A stretch of 33,502 nucleotides of DNA, from positions 1-33,502 of the forward strand of contig JABDKD010000088.1 in the NCBI GenBank assembly GCA_013003215.1, in the 5' to 3' direction. Made by a program: the position numbers and the translations under genes. The stretch is from Pyrinomonadaceae bacterium (lineage in GTDB: Bacteria; Acidobacteriota; Blastocatellia; Pyrinomonadales; Pyrinomonadaceae). Below the pieces are notes generated by a model. It was not told where the DNA came from and did not search any database. It saw only the letters and a list, made by a program, of their open reading frames with translations. Positions 9,059-15,801 of this stretch are shown here, in pieces; within the stretch, counting starts at the first letter, position 1; the number at the start of each line of letters is the position of its first letter.

Positions 9059-9145
9059 ATGCAGTTCTCCCGCGGTCAGATTAAGGGTGCTCTTATCGTA
9101 GCGTTGATAATCGCTGTCGTGATCACAGCCAGGTATTTCTCCTGA
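9059..9145 (+). CDS. Possible 28-residue single-span membrane peptide
   Basis: A short reading frame lies between the SpoIID-like gene and miaA. It encodes a short basic lead (MQFSRGQIK), one hydrophobic helix (GALIVALIIAVVITA) and an RYFS tail. Its topology is like that of known bacterial small membrane proteins. There is no strong ribosome binding site, and I do not recognise a family. It fills most of the 126 bp between its neighbours, with 24 bp before and 15 bp after, which fits an operon gene. It could equally be chance. Confidence 0.35.
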   Translation: MQFSRGQIKGALIVALIIAVVITARYFS

Positions 9146-9160
9146 TTCTTTTAAATCCAG

Positions 9161-10099
9161 ATGCCGGAACCCAAATCCCAGACAATCTACTCGATCGCGG
9201 GTCCTACGGCATCGGGAAAGACTGAGCTCGGAGTAAAACTTGCACATCATTTGGGCAATGGCGAAGTCATCAACTGTGATTCCGTACAAATCTACAAAGA
9301 AATTGAGATCGCGACCGCAAAACCTACCGAAGCCGAGATGTGCGGGATTCCTCATCATCTCATCGCGTATGTTGATCCAAGGGTTAACTACACAGCAGCG
9401 GATTGGTCAAAAGACGCCGGCGAAAAGATCCGTGAAATAGAATCGAGGCGAGGAACAGCGATTCTTGTGGGAGGTACGGGATTTTATTTGCGTACCTTGC
9501 GGCAGCCTCTCTTTGAGGGTCCTAAGACCGACGAGTCACTTCGAAAGAGGCTGACTTCAATAAGGGAGAAAAAGGGCCCGGAACACCTCCATAAAATCTT
9601 GAAACGGGTAGATCCCGAAATCGCTGCGAAGCTTTATCCCAGAGATTATCCCCGCGTTCAGAGGGCTGTCGAGGTATTCTTCCAGACAGGCAAGAAACTG
9701 TCGAAACTGCAGCCCAAGCGCGTCGATCCTCCTAAATTCGCAAAACGAATCACGCTCTTTGCCCTCCGACCTCCCCGCGAAACGCTTTACGAAATCATCA
9801 ACAAGAGGGCGGAACGCCATTTCGAGGCCGGGCTTGTTGAAGAGGTCAAGCGGCTAAGAGCCTCCGGAATCCCGGATACTTCCAATGCCCTTGGGAGTCA
9901 TGGGTATCGACGCGTGTGCGAGTATTTGAGAGGAGAAAGGACATTGGAATCTGCTGTCGAAAAAACCAAACAGGATGTTAGGAACTACGCCAAAAGGCAG
10001 TTGAGCTGGTTCAAAAGAGAAGAAGGCGTGAATTGGCTTGACGGATTCGGATATGAAGAAAAGGTGTTCGAAGATCTGATCAGGACGAAATTCCCGTAA
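9161..10099 (+). CDS. miaA: tRNA dimethylallyltransferase (MiaA)
   Basis: MiaA adds a dimethylallyl group to N6 of A37 in tRNAs that read codons starting with U. The 312-residue length is standard. The P-loop is IAGPTASGKTELGVKLA (residues about 10-26). NCDSVQIYKEIEIATAKPT carries the catalytic Asp and substrate contacts, and PHHLIAYVDPRVNYTAADW and ILVGGTGFYLRTL are family hallmarks. The C-terminal NYAKRQLSWFKREEGVNWLD is the conserved tRNA-binding end. It lies directly upstream of hfq, a very widely conserved gene pair, although hfq here also has its own promoter. Confidence 0.96.
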   Translation: MPEPKSQTIYSIAGPTASGKTELGVKLAHHLGNGEVINCDSVQIYKEIEIATAKPTEAEMCGIPHHLIAYVDPRVNYTAADWSKDAGEKIREIESRRGTAILVGGTGFYLRTLRQPLFEGPKTDESLRKRLTSIREKKGPEHLHKILKRVDPEIAAKLYPRDYPRVQRAVEVFFQTGKKLSKLQPKRVDPPKFAKRITLFALRPPRETLYEIINKRAERHFEAGLVEEVKRLRASGIPDTSNALGSHGYRRVCEYLRGERTLESAVEKTKQDVRNYAKRQLSWFKREEGVNWLDGFGYEEKVFEDLIRTKFP

Positions 10100-10112
10100 C
10101 TATTGTAGTTTC

Positions 10113-10140
10113 TTGTGCGTATAAACAAATCTGATATAAT
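10113..10140 (+). promoter_or_regulatory. Sigma-70-type promoter for hfq
   Basis: TTGTGC (10113-10118) and a perfect TATAAT (10135-10140) are separated by 16 bp. They lie in the 85-bp gap between miaA and hfq. Transcription would start near 10147, within or just after the left arm of the palindrome at 10142-10166. Confidence 0.6.
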
Positions 10141-10141
10141 T

Positions 10142-10166
10142 CGCGCAATCCGTGTGAAATTGCGCG
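10142..10166 (+). promoter_or_regulatory. Palindrome at hfq transcription start
   Basis: An 8-bp perfect inverted repeat (CGCGCAAT and ATTGCGCG) has a 9-nt centre and begins 1 nt after the TATAAT box. It could be an operator overlapping the start point, or a 5' hairpin in a longer transcript from miaA that might affect hfq translation. Which of these applies cannot be told from sequence. Confidence 0.4.
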
Positions 10167-10184
10167 TCGAAGAGAGAGACCCCT

Positions 10185-10445
10185 ATGGAAAAACATACTG
10201 CACAAAACATTCAGGACGCATTTCTCAACACTGCGAGGCGCGACAAAACGAACGTCAACTTCAATTTGATGCACGGTGAAACCCTCTCCGGCCGCATAAA
10301 AAGCTTTGACAAATTTTCTGTTCTGCTCGACGTGGGCGGCAGTGATTTTCTCGTCTTCAAGCATGCCATTTCGACGATTTCCGTCGAGAAGAATAAAGAA
10401 GAAGTTCGAATCAAGTATCTTGGAAGGAAAACTGATAACACTTGA
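10185..10445 (+). CDS. hfq: RNA chaperone Hfq
   Basis: Hfq is the hexameric Sm-like RNA chaperone that pairs small RNAs with mRNAs. The 86-residue product has the canonical N-terminus (NIQDAFLNTARRDKTNV), the Sm1 motif HGETLSGRIKSFDKFSVLL and Sm2 FKHAISTI. The distal- and proximal-face residues QD, F and KH are visible. Where many proteobacterial Hfqs have a strict YKHA, this one has FKHA. The C-terminal tail is short and charged. The gene starts after a good ribosome binding site region (GAAGAGAGAGA). Its last 26 bp overlap the likely start of tmk. This gene predicts Hfq-dependent small RNAs elsewhere in the genome. Confidence 0.95.
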   Translation: MEKHTAQNIQDAFLNTARRDKTNVNFNLMHGETLSGRIKSFDKFSVLLDVGGSDFLVFKHAISTISVEKNKEEVRIKYLGRKTDNT

Positions 10446-11055
10446 GGGGATAGACGGCAGCGGTAAGTCCACCCAAATGAAGATGCTCGCTGATGAACTG
10501 GCCCAAAAGGGTTTCGACGTTTTGACGACGTTTGAACCCGGGGACACTGATTTGGGTCGGATACTCAGACGTGCATTTCTGGAAACCGAGGACACGATCT
10601 CACCGACTGCCGAACTGCTTTTGTTTGCCGCAGACCGTGCGCAACATGTGGACCACCTGATCAAACCTGCGCTCGAAGCCGGAAAGATAGTGATATCAGA
10701 CAGATACGCAGACGCGACTTTCGCTTATCAGGGGGCGGGACGCGGATTTCCAGTCGAAACGGTCAACGAGGTAATCAGGATCGCAACAGGAGGCCTTAAA
10801 CCGGATTTGACGATTTTCTTTGATCTCACCGTAGATGCGGCATTAGGCCGCGCTGACGCTAGAAGTAAGAATAATCGAATGGACTCTGAGGAAGAGGCGT
10901 TTTACCATCGTGTCAGAGATGCCTATCTTGGTATCGCTGAGAGAGAGCCTGACAGGTTCAAGGTTATTAACGGCGAGGGACCGAGACAAGAGATTAGCAA
11001 AGAGGTCGTTGAGTTAGTGGAGGGTTTCCTATCTGGCACGGCAGCTTCCTGTTAG
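10420..11055 (+). CDS. tmk: Thymidylate kinase (Tmk)
   Basis: Tmk phosphorylates dTMP to dTDP. The P-loop is ITLEGIDGSGKSTQMKML at the extreme N-terminus. The DR(Y/H) motif is ISDRYADATFAYQGAGRG, and FFDLTVDAALGRADAR belongs to the LID/nucleotide-binding part. I chose TTG at 10420, giving MEGKLITLEG and 211 residues, because the family normally starts two to four residues before this strand. A CTG at 10432 with GGAAGG just upstream is an alternative. No ATG exists near the start. The gene overlaps hfq by 26 bp and is followed 6 bp later by holB, a common pairing. Confidence 0.92.
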   Translation: MEGKLITLEGIDGSGKSTQMKMLADELAQKGFDVLTTFEPGDTDLGRILRRAFLETEDTISPTAELLLFAADRAQHVDHLIKPALEAGKIVISDRYADATFAYQGAGRGFPVETVNEVIRIATGGLKPDLTIFFDLTVDAALGRADARSKNNRMDSEEEAFYHRVRDAYLGIAEREPDRFKVINGEGPRQEISKEVVELVEGFLSGTAASC

Positions 11056-11061
11056 AGCCAA

Positions 11062-12108
11062 ATGTTTGAAGACTTAAAGGGCAATGATGAAGTAAAAAAA
11101 CTGCTGAAGCGGGTCGTATCCGCGGGGCGGACGCCACAGGCTTTAATTTTTGCTGGCCCCGACGGTATCGGCAAGAAACAGTTTGCCCTAAAGGCTGCAA
11201 AATCATTTGTTTGTGTTTCCTTAACGGAAGGCCTTCCGTGTGGAGAATGCTCCGCCTGCATCAGATCATCAGAGTTCAAATTACCAACGTCGGGCAAGAA
11301 GGAAGACTACTTAAGGGTCTATTTCAGCTCCCATCCGGATATCGGCATGGTCGTGCCGAACAAGAATAGTATCTATATTGACGCGATTCGGGATCTGGCT
11401 GCGGAGGCGAATTTCAGACCTTATGAAGGCAGGGCACGGGTTTTTGTCATCGATGAAGCGGAAAAACTCGGTCTAAACCAGAAACACGCAGCCAATGCGC
11501 TTCTTAAGACACTCGAAGAACCGGCTTCAACCACTTACATTTTTCTGATCACTTCAAAACCTTCTTCACTGTTGCAGACCATTCACTCACGGTGTCAGAT
11601 GCTGCGTTTTTCACCCGTCTCGTCCGGCGAAATCGTAAAACATCTGCTTGCCTCACAGGAGCTTTCGACGCTGGACGCTGAGTTGGCTGCGAAAGCAGCC
11701 AAGGGCAGTATCGGAAGAGCACTTAGGATTGATGCCGAAGATTATCGAAATCGAAGGGCCCGGCTCCTTGAAGCGCTTCGAGGTCTCGCTTCAAGGAAAG
11801 GAATTCCGGATGCGTTGCGGGTTTCAAACGAGATTTCGACCCAGAAAGGACCCGACGATTTTCGCGAGTCTATAGAATTGATCGAGTCAGTTGTCCGAGA
11901 CCTGCTTCTTCTCCAGCGGGGCAGCGGAGAGAACCTCTCCCATCCTGACCTGATAAATGAGCTTTCCGAATTGGCGTCTGTGGTCGGCCGAGACGGTCCA
12001 CCGCTCTGGATCGATGAGATAGAGGATCTCAAATCCAACTTAAGATTTAATTTGAATAAGAAAATCGCGGCGGATGGAATTTTTGTTAAGATAGCGGCTG
12101 CATACTGA
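11062..12108 (+). CDS. holB: DNA polymerase III delta' subunit (HolB)
   Basis: Delta' is part of the clamp loader that opens the sliding clamp during replication. The 348-residue protein shows an AAA+ P-loop (IFAGPDGIGKKQFAL, about residues 28-42). A zinc-binding group (SLTEGLPCGECSACIRSS) follows. VFVIDEAEKLGLNQKHAANALLKTLEEP is split between Walker B and the conserved LLKTLEEP, and the arginine-finger motif is HSRCQ. The C-terminal third is the weakly conserved collar domain. Delta' usually has a degenerate P-loop; here the lysine is retained. Tmk-holB is a common gene pair. Confidence 0.93.
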   Translation: MFEDLKGNDEVKKLLKRVVSAGRTPQALIFAGPDGIGKKQFALKAAKSFVCVSLTEGLPCGECSACIRSSEFKLPTSGKKEDYLRVYFSSHPDIGMVVPNKNSIYIDAIRDLAAEANFRPYEGRARVFVIDEAEKLGLNQKHAANALLKTLEEPASTTYIFLITSKPSSLLQTIHSRCQMLRFSPVSSGEIVKHLLASQELSTLDAELAAKAAKGSIGRALRIDAEDYRNRRARLLEALRGLASRKGIPDALRVSNEISTQKGPDDFRESIELIESVVRDLLLLQRGSGENLSHPDLINELSELASVVGRDGPPLWIDEIEDLKSNLRFNLNKKIAADGIFVKIAAAY

Positions 12109-12145
12109 TGGAATAGATTCATCGTTTTTTGGCTTTTAGAGCACA

Positions 12146-12562
12146 GTGGAACCTAAATTTTCTACATCTGAGCGTTCGTTTGCAGGAGCGGGATTAGTAC
12201 TGCTTACAGGCGGTTGCTTCGTGGTCGGTATTTTTAACCCTTCGACGGCGGGCTTTTTTCCGGGCTGTCCTTTGCTTGATCTGACCGGTTATGCGTGCCC
12301 TGGTTGCGGGCTTACGAGGGCCTTTCACGCACTCTTTCACGGCGATTTCATTGCTGCCCTGGATTTTAACGCAATCATCCCATTTTTTGTTATCGGATTT
12401 GTCTATCTGGCGATACTCCTGGCGAGCATCATGTTTCGGGGTAAAGGACTTCCCTACACATTCTTCTCTCCCAGTGCATTGACTGTCTTTGGCGTCATAG
12501 CAGTTACTTTCGGAATCATCCGCAACATTCCTGCTTATCCATTTGAAATTCTTTTTCCTTAA
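12146..12562 (+). CDS. DUF2752 membrane protein
   Basis: The 138-residue protein has three likely membrane helices. The family signature is present: CPLLDLTGYACPGCGLTRA followed by FHALFHGDFIAALDFN. The start is GTG at 12146, 37 bp after holB, with only a weak ribosome binding site. Proteins of this family are widespread in Bacteroidota and Acidobacteriota and have no known biochemical role. The conserved CPGCG cysteines suggest metal or redox chemistry, but this is speculation. Confidence 0.82.
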   Translation: MEPKFSTSERSFAGAGLVLLTGGCFVVGIFNPSTAGFFPGCPLLDLTGYACPGCGLTRAFHALFHGDFIAALDFNAIIPFFVIGFVYLAILLASIMFRGKGLPYTFFSPSALTVFGVIAVTFGIIRNIPAYPFEILFP

Positions 12563-12642
12563 TTCTTAACTTTTTTGGAAACTTCCTCTTCTCGCGGTCG
12601 ATAAATTTATCAACCCGAAAGAAAACCACGAGGAGATGGAAG

Positions 12643-13767
12643 ATGGGCCTACAGGTAAACAATTCACCGTACTCACGATTCTACGAAACACAAAACAGCT
12701 GCTGCGTTCAGAATCAGCAAGCAAACAATTCCCAGATCAACAACAGAACGCTTGCCAACCTCTTTGCAAGCTTGTCGAAGTTGTTTGGGGCCGCAGCCGG
12801 AGGTAATCCATATGACGCGGTAATGCGGCAACTCCTGGGTGGATCGACGGGCCAGCCGAGAGTGGAGGACTACGGAGGATTCAAGTTCAAGAGCCAGGGA
12901 GAGAAAGCTCGTATCGATCAGGCCATCGCTGAGCTCAGGGCGGAACAGGCAGCAAATCCCGGCAAAAAGGTTAGCAAGAAATTCAAGATCGGTAAGTATA
13001 AGTACCGCGTAACACTCGACGAGAATGGTCAGCTCCACCTGAAGCGCAAGAAGAAGAAGAAAGGCTTTTTCAGCAAGATCGGAAGCGCTTTTAAGAAGAT
13101 CGGAAAAGGCATCGGGAAACTGGCGAAAAAAGCCCTGCCTATCCTGTCGACTGTCGGAATGTTTATTCCGGGCCTCCAGCCTTTCGCATTGGCCGCAAGA
13201 GTGGCGACCGGGGCAATGGGCGTGATCAACGGGATCAAGAACGGCAATATCTTCGGGGCAGTGATGAGCGGCGTTTCGGCATTTTCAGGCCTTGGAAGCA
13301 AACTTGGCGGGTTCATGGGAAATCTGGGTTCGCGTGCCACTGGATTTCTAGGCAATCTTGGATCCCGGTTCATGAATAACCTCGGAAGCGCCGGGCAATG
13401 GCTTACAAACACATTTAACACGGGTCGCAGTTGGCTGAATGCCGGCCGGCAGTGGCTTTCGAACTGGACGAACGGCATGGGTAGCCGCGTGACCGATTTC
13501 CTCAACCTGAGGGGCTCGCGACTGCTAAACAACATGACAAGAACATTTGGAGGCCGGTTTGGTCAATTCCTTCAACAGAGGGGGCCGGCGCTTCTTGAAA
13601 AGTTTTCGAGCAGGATGGGCGCAAGAGCCGCTAACTGGCTCTATGAAGGGATATCGAACCGCTTTCAACGCGTGATCCAGAAACCATTCGGCCCTACGTT
13701 TCAGAATCTGTTCAACAGCGGATTCGCACAGTTCCTAATCGGTCTTCTGCAAAGAAGGCAAGTTTAG
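12643..13767 (+). CDS. Unrecognised cationic, Gly/Asn-rich protein with hydrophobic core
   Basis: I do not recognise this 374-residue protein. It has a strong ribosome binding site (GAGGAG 9 nt before ATG) and no signal peptide. Residues 1-75 are Asn/Gln-rich with a CC pair. Residues 80-132 look like a small strand domain (KFKIGKYKYRVTLDENG). Residues 134-165 are a Lys-rich amphipathic stretch (KKKKKGFFSKIGSAFKKIGK). Residues 166-217 are hydrophobic with small-residue spacing (STVGMFIPGLQPFALAARV, GNIFGAVMSG). Residues 218-330 repeat LGSR-type units (NLGSRATGFLGNLGSRF). The helix-plus-hydrophobic order resembles membrane-inserting parts of injected or contact-dependent toxins, but this is inference. 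A terminator follows at 13793. Confidence 0.7.
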   Translation: MGLQVNNSPYSRFYETQNSCCVQNQQANNSQINNRTLANLFASLSKLFGAAAGGNPYDAVMRQLLGGSTGQPRVEDYGGFKFKSQGEKARIDQAIAELRAEQAANPGKKVSKKFKIGKYKYRVTLDENGQLHLKRKKKKKGFFSKIGSAFKKIGKGIGKLAKKALPILSTVGMFIPGLQPFALAARVATGAMGVINGIKNGNIFGAVMSGVSAFSGLGSKLGGFMGNLGSRATGFLGNLGSRFMNNLGSAGQWLTNTFNTGRSWLNAGRQWLSNWTNGMGSRVTDFLNLRGSRLLNNMTRTFGGRFGQFLQQRGPALLEKFSSRMGARAANWLYEGISNRFQRVIQKPFGPTFQNLFNSGFAQFLIGLLQRRQV

Positions 13768-13792
13768 GTTTTCTCCATAGACCAAACTTGAC

Positions 13793-13826
13793 GGGTCGCG
13801 TTTAGGGGTAGGCGCGGCCCATTTTT
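13793..13826 (+). terminator. Rho-independent terminator after the 374-residue gene
   Basis: GGGTCGCG (13793-13800) pairs with CGCGGCCC (13813-13820) with one G-U pair and a 12-nt loop. ATTTTT follows. Confidence 0.65.
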
Positions 13827-13897
13827 GTACCTTATTTGAGCGGGTAGCAGCAGTACAGAGTTACGCCTTCAAGAGTGATCCCGTGAGCGGTGAGATC

Positions 13898-13929
13898 TTC
13901 AAAACCGTCGCCGGTAGGCGATGGCAATC
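13898..13929 (-). repeat. REP-type hairpin, inverted relative to the downstream array
   Basis: ACCGTCGCC, GGTA, GGCGATGGC form a stem-loop. It is the reverse complement of the REP core found three times from 14095 on. It is also closely related to the units flanking the transposase at 28.6-29.7 kb. Confidence 0.7.
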
Positions 13930-13969
13930 ACGTTTTCGCCGCGCACTCAGCCGGATTGGTATCAAGATA

Positions 13970-13996
13970 ACCCGCGAAACCCACGAAAAACGCGAA
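13970..13996 (+). repeat. 9-nt word array (ACCCACGAA type)
   Basis: Three consecutive 9-mers read ACCCGCGAA, ACCCACGAA and AAACGCGAA with no gap. The reverse-complement words (TTCGTGTAT, TTTCGTGGG) occur in each unit of the tandem array that follows and at 26811-26846. Confidence 0.65.
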
Positions 13997-14035
13997 AAAG
14001 GGGTTTCGGCTCGGTAGACCTTCGGTCACGTGAAC

Positions 14036-14489
14036 TTATCCGCGTTGATCCGCGGCAAAAAGCCGCCGGCTCGCTACCGCAAGCGGTTTTTACAGCCATC
14101 GCCTACCGGCGACGGTTCTGATGAGTTCATTCGTGTATTTTGCGTATTTCGTGGGCAATCTTCTCCCGGTTCGGATCCGCATTTAACAGCGTGATCCGCG
14201 GCAAAAAGCCCGCCGCTCGCTACCGCAAGCGGTTTTGATAGCCATCGCCTACCGGCGACGGTTCTGAGGAGTTCATTCGTGTATTTTGCGTATTTCGTGG
14301 GAAATCTTCTCCCGGATCGGATCCGCATTGATCCGCGTGATCCGCGGCAAAAAGCCCGCCGCTCGCTACCGCAAACGGTTCTTACAGCCATCGCCTACCG
14401 GCGACGGTTCTGATGAGTTCTTTCGCGTATTTTGCGGGCAATCTTCTCCCTGATGGGATCCGCATTGATCCGCGTGATCCGCGGCTAAA
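14036..14489. repeat. 146-bp tandem repeat, about three copies
   Basis: The REP core beginning GCCATCGCC occurs at 14095, 14241 and 14387, exactly 146 bp apart. Each unit joins a REP hairpin (GCCATCGCC, TACC, GGCGACGGT), a 9-nt word array (TTCGTGTAT, TTTGCGTAT, TTTCGTGGG), a GATCCGCGTGATCCGCGG stretch and a GCTCGCTACCGCAAGCGG hairpin. The array ends about 25 bp before the ispG stop. The long reading frame this produces on the minus strand is a by-product of the 146-bp repeat. I see no gene between 13768 and 14513. Confidence 0.85.
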
Positions 14490-14513
14490 TCTGTTTTCGT
14501 ATACTTCGTGGCC

Positions 14514-15626
14514 CTAACTGATCTGAACAAGGGGTTTATCGTCACTTACCAAAGATTTGTCGGCGCCTTCCTTCCTGAGAAGTTCGACCTCTTTTACGAA
14601 TTCTTCGACAATATCCTCGCCCGAAACGCGACGCAGCGGAACGCCGTCTTTAAAGATCATTCCGACCTGGCGGCCGAAAGTTACACCGAGCTGCGAGTCA
14701 TGAGCTTCGCCGGGACCATTAACGGCACATCCCATGATCGAAAGATGGAGCGGCTCTTCAACATGCTGCAGGCGCCTTTCGACCTCGGTTACTATACCCA
14801 CAAAGTCATCGACTGCGAGCCTTCCGCATGTAGGGCAAGCGACCACGGTTACTCCCCTTTCACGCAGCTCAAGAGACTTTAGAATTTCCCAACCGACCCT
14901 TATCTCTTCATCTGGCTCAGCTGCAAGCGACACTCGGATCGTGTCCCCGATTCCGTCGTAAAGCAGTACACCGAGGCCGATTGAAGACTTGATTGTCCCG
15001 CCAAATGGGGTCCCTGCTTCTGTCACTCCAAGATGAAGCGGATAATCCACTTTGTCAGCCATCAGCCTGTATGCTTCGATCGTACGCCTTGCGTCTGAAG
15101 CCTTTAGAGAAATCACAATGTCGTTAAAATTGAGGTCCTCGAGAATTCGCACGTGGCGCATTCCGGATTCGACCATCGCTTCCGGGGTTGCTGTCCCGTA
15201 CTTCTCAAGCAGATCCTTTTCTAGAGACCCTCCGTTTACGCCAATTCTGATCGGGACACCTTTGGCCTCCGTCGCTCGTACGACTTCCCTGACGCGGTCT
15301 ATCGATCCGATGTTTCCGGGATTGATTCTGAGCTTGTCTATTCCAGCGTCGAGTGCGGCGAGCGCGAGCTTGTAATGGAAATGGATGTCAGCGACTATCG
15401 GTATCTCGACCCGCTTTCGGATCTCGACCATGGCCTTGGCGGCCTCCGGATTTGGTACAGCGATACGAACTACTTCACAGCCCGCCTCGACCATCTTTTC
15501 GACCTGCGCGACCGTCTCATCGACGTTCTCGGTATCAGTCTTGGTCATCGACTGAACGACAACCGGCGCATCTCCGCCGATCTGTACATCGCCGACCATT
15601 ACCGGTTTTGATTTTCTGCGTACCAT
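14514..15626 (-). CDS. ispG: 4-hydroxy-3-methylbut-2-enyl diphosphate synthase (IspG/GcpE)
   Basis: IspG carries out the sixth step of the MEP isoprenoid pathway, converting MEcPP to HMBPP with a [4Fe-4S] cluster. The 370-residue protein is the compact two-domain form. The TIM barrel contains VQSMTKTDTENVDETVAQV, VADIHFHYKLALAAL and DKLRINPGNIGS. The cluster domain has VVACPTCGRLAVD and LSIMGCAVNGPGEA, which supply the three cysteines and the glutamate ligand. It is the last gene of the minus-strand dxr-rseP-ispG group. It is separated from rseP by 170 bp that hold an inverted pair of 9-nt word arrays and no gene. Confidence 0.97.
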   Translation of the reverse strand: MVRRKSKPVMVGDVQIGGDAPVVVQSMTKTDTENVDETVAQVEKMVEAGCEVVRIAVPNPEAAKAMVEIRKRVEIPIVADIHFHYKLALAALDAGIDKLRINPGNIGSIDRVREVVRATEAKGVPIRIGVNGGSLEKDLLEKYGTATPEAMVESGMRHVRILEDLNFNDIVISLKASDARRTIEAYRLMADKVDYPLHLGVTEAGTPFGGTIKSSIGLGVLLYDGIGDTIRVSLAAEPDEEIRVGWEILKSLELRERGVTVVACPTCGRLAVDDFVGIVTEVERRLQHVEEPLHLSIMGCAVNGPGEAHDSQLGVTFGRQVGMIFKDGVPLRRVSGEDIVEEFVKEVELLRKEGADKSLVSDDKPLVQIS

Positions 15627-15637
15627 AAAAAAATCTA

Positions 15638-15801
15638 GTTGGCGAAGCTGACGAAGTTTGCGGAGTTTGAAAAGTTACCCGAACTTAAATCGCGGCCTCA
15701 GCCGACTTCGTAAACCTTGTAAACATCTTCAATTCCGTAAACCTCGTAAACTTTGCCAACTTAGTTAACTTCGTCAACTCAGTCTACTAAGCCACGTCAA
15801 C
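15638..15801. repeat. Inverted pair of 9-nt word arrays (GTTGACGAA / TTCGTCAAC)
   Basis: The left arm (15638-15682) is five back-to-back 9-mers of the form GTTNNCGAA. The right arm (15707-15796) is ten 9-mers of the reverse-complement form TTCGTNAAC, with members such as TTCGTAAAC, CTCGTAAAC and TTCGTCAAC. The arms are separated by 24 bp. They fill the whole rseP-ispG gap, and the right arm runs up to the rseP stop codon. The period is strict although the words vary. Confidence 0.75.

Noticed and set aside
10306-10419. N-terminal extension of Tmk
   Set aside because: The extra residues are the hfq sequence read in another frame; the kinase fold starts at ITLEGIDGSGKS.
12600-12611. GATAAATTTATC palindrome before the 374-residue gene
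   Set aside because: A 12-bp AT-rich palindrome is likely by chance in such a gap, and no promoter with correct spacing accompanies it.
13827-13922. A short minus-strand frame ending in LYCCYPLK
   Set aside because: It is about 30 residues, its start lies within a REP hairpin and there is no ribosome binding site. It could be a gene remnant, but I cannot support it.
14074-14391. A 105-residue minus-strand reading frame
   Set aside because: It is the 146-bp tandem repeat read through; the translated product is itself repeated and overlaps REP hairpins.
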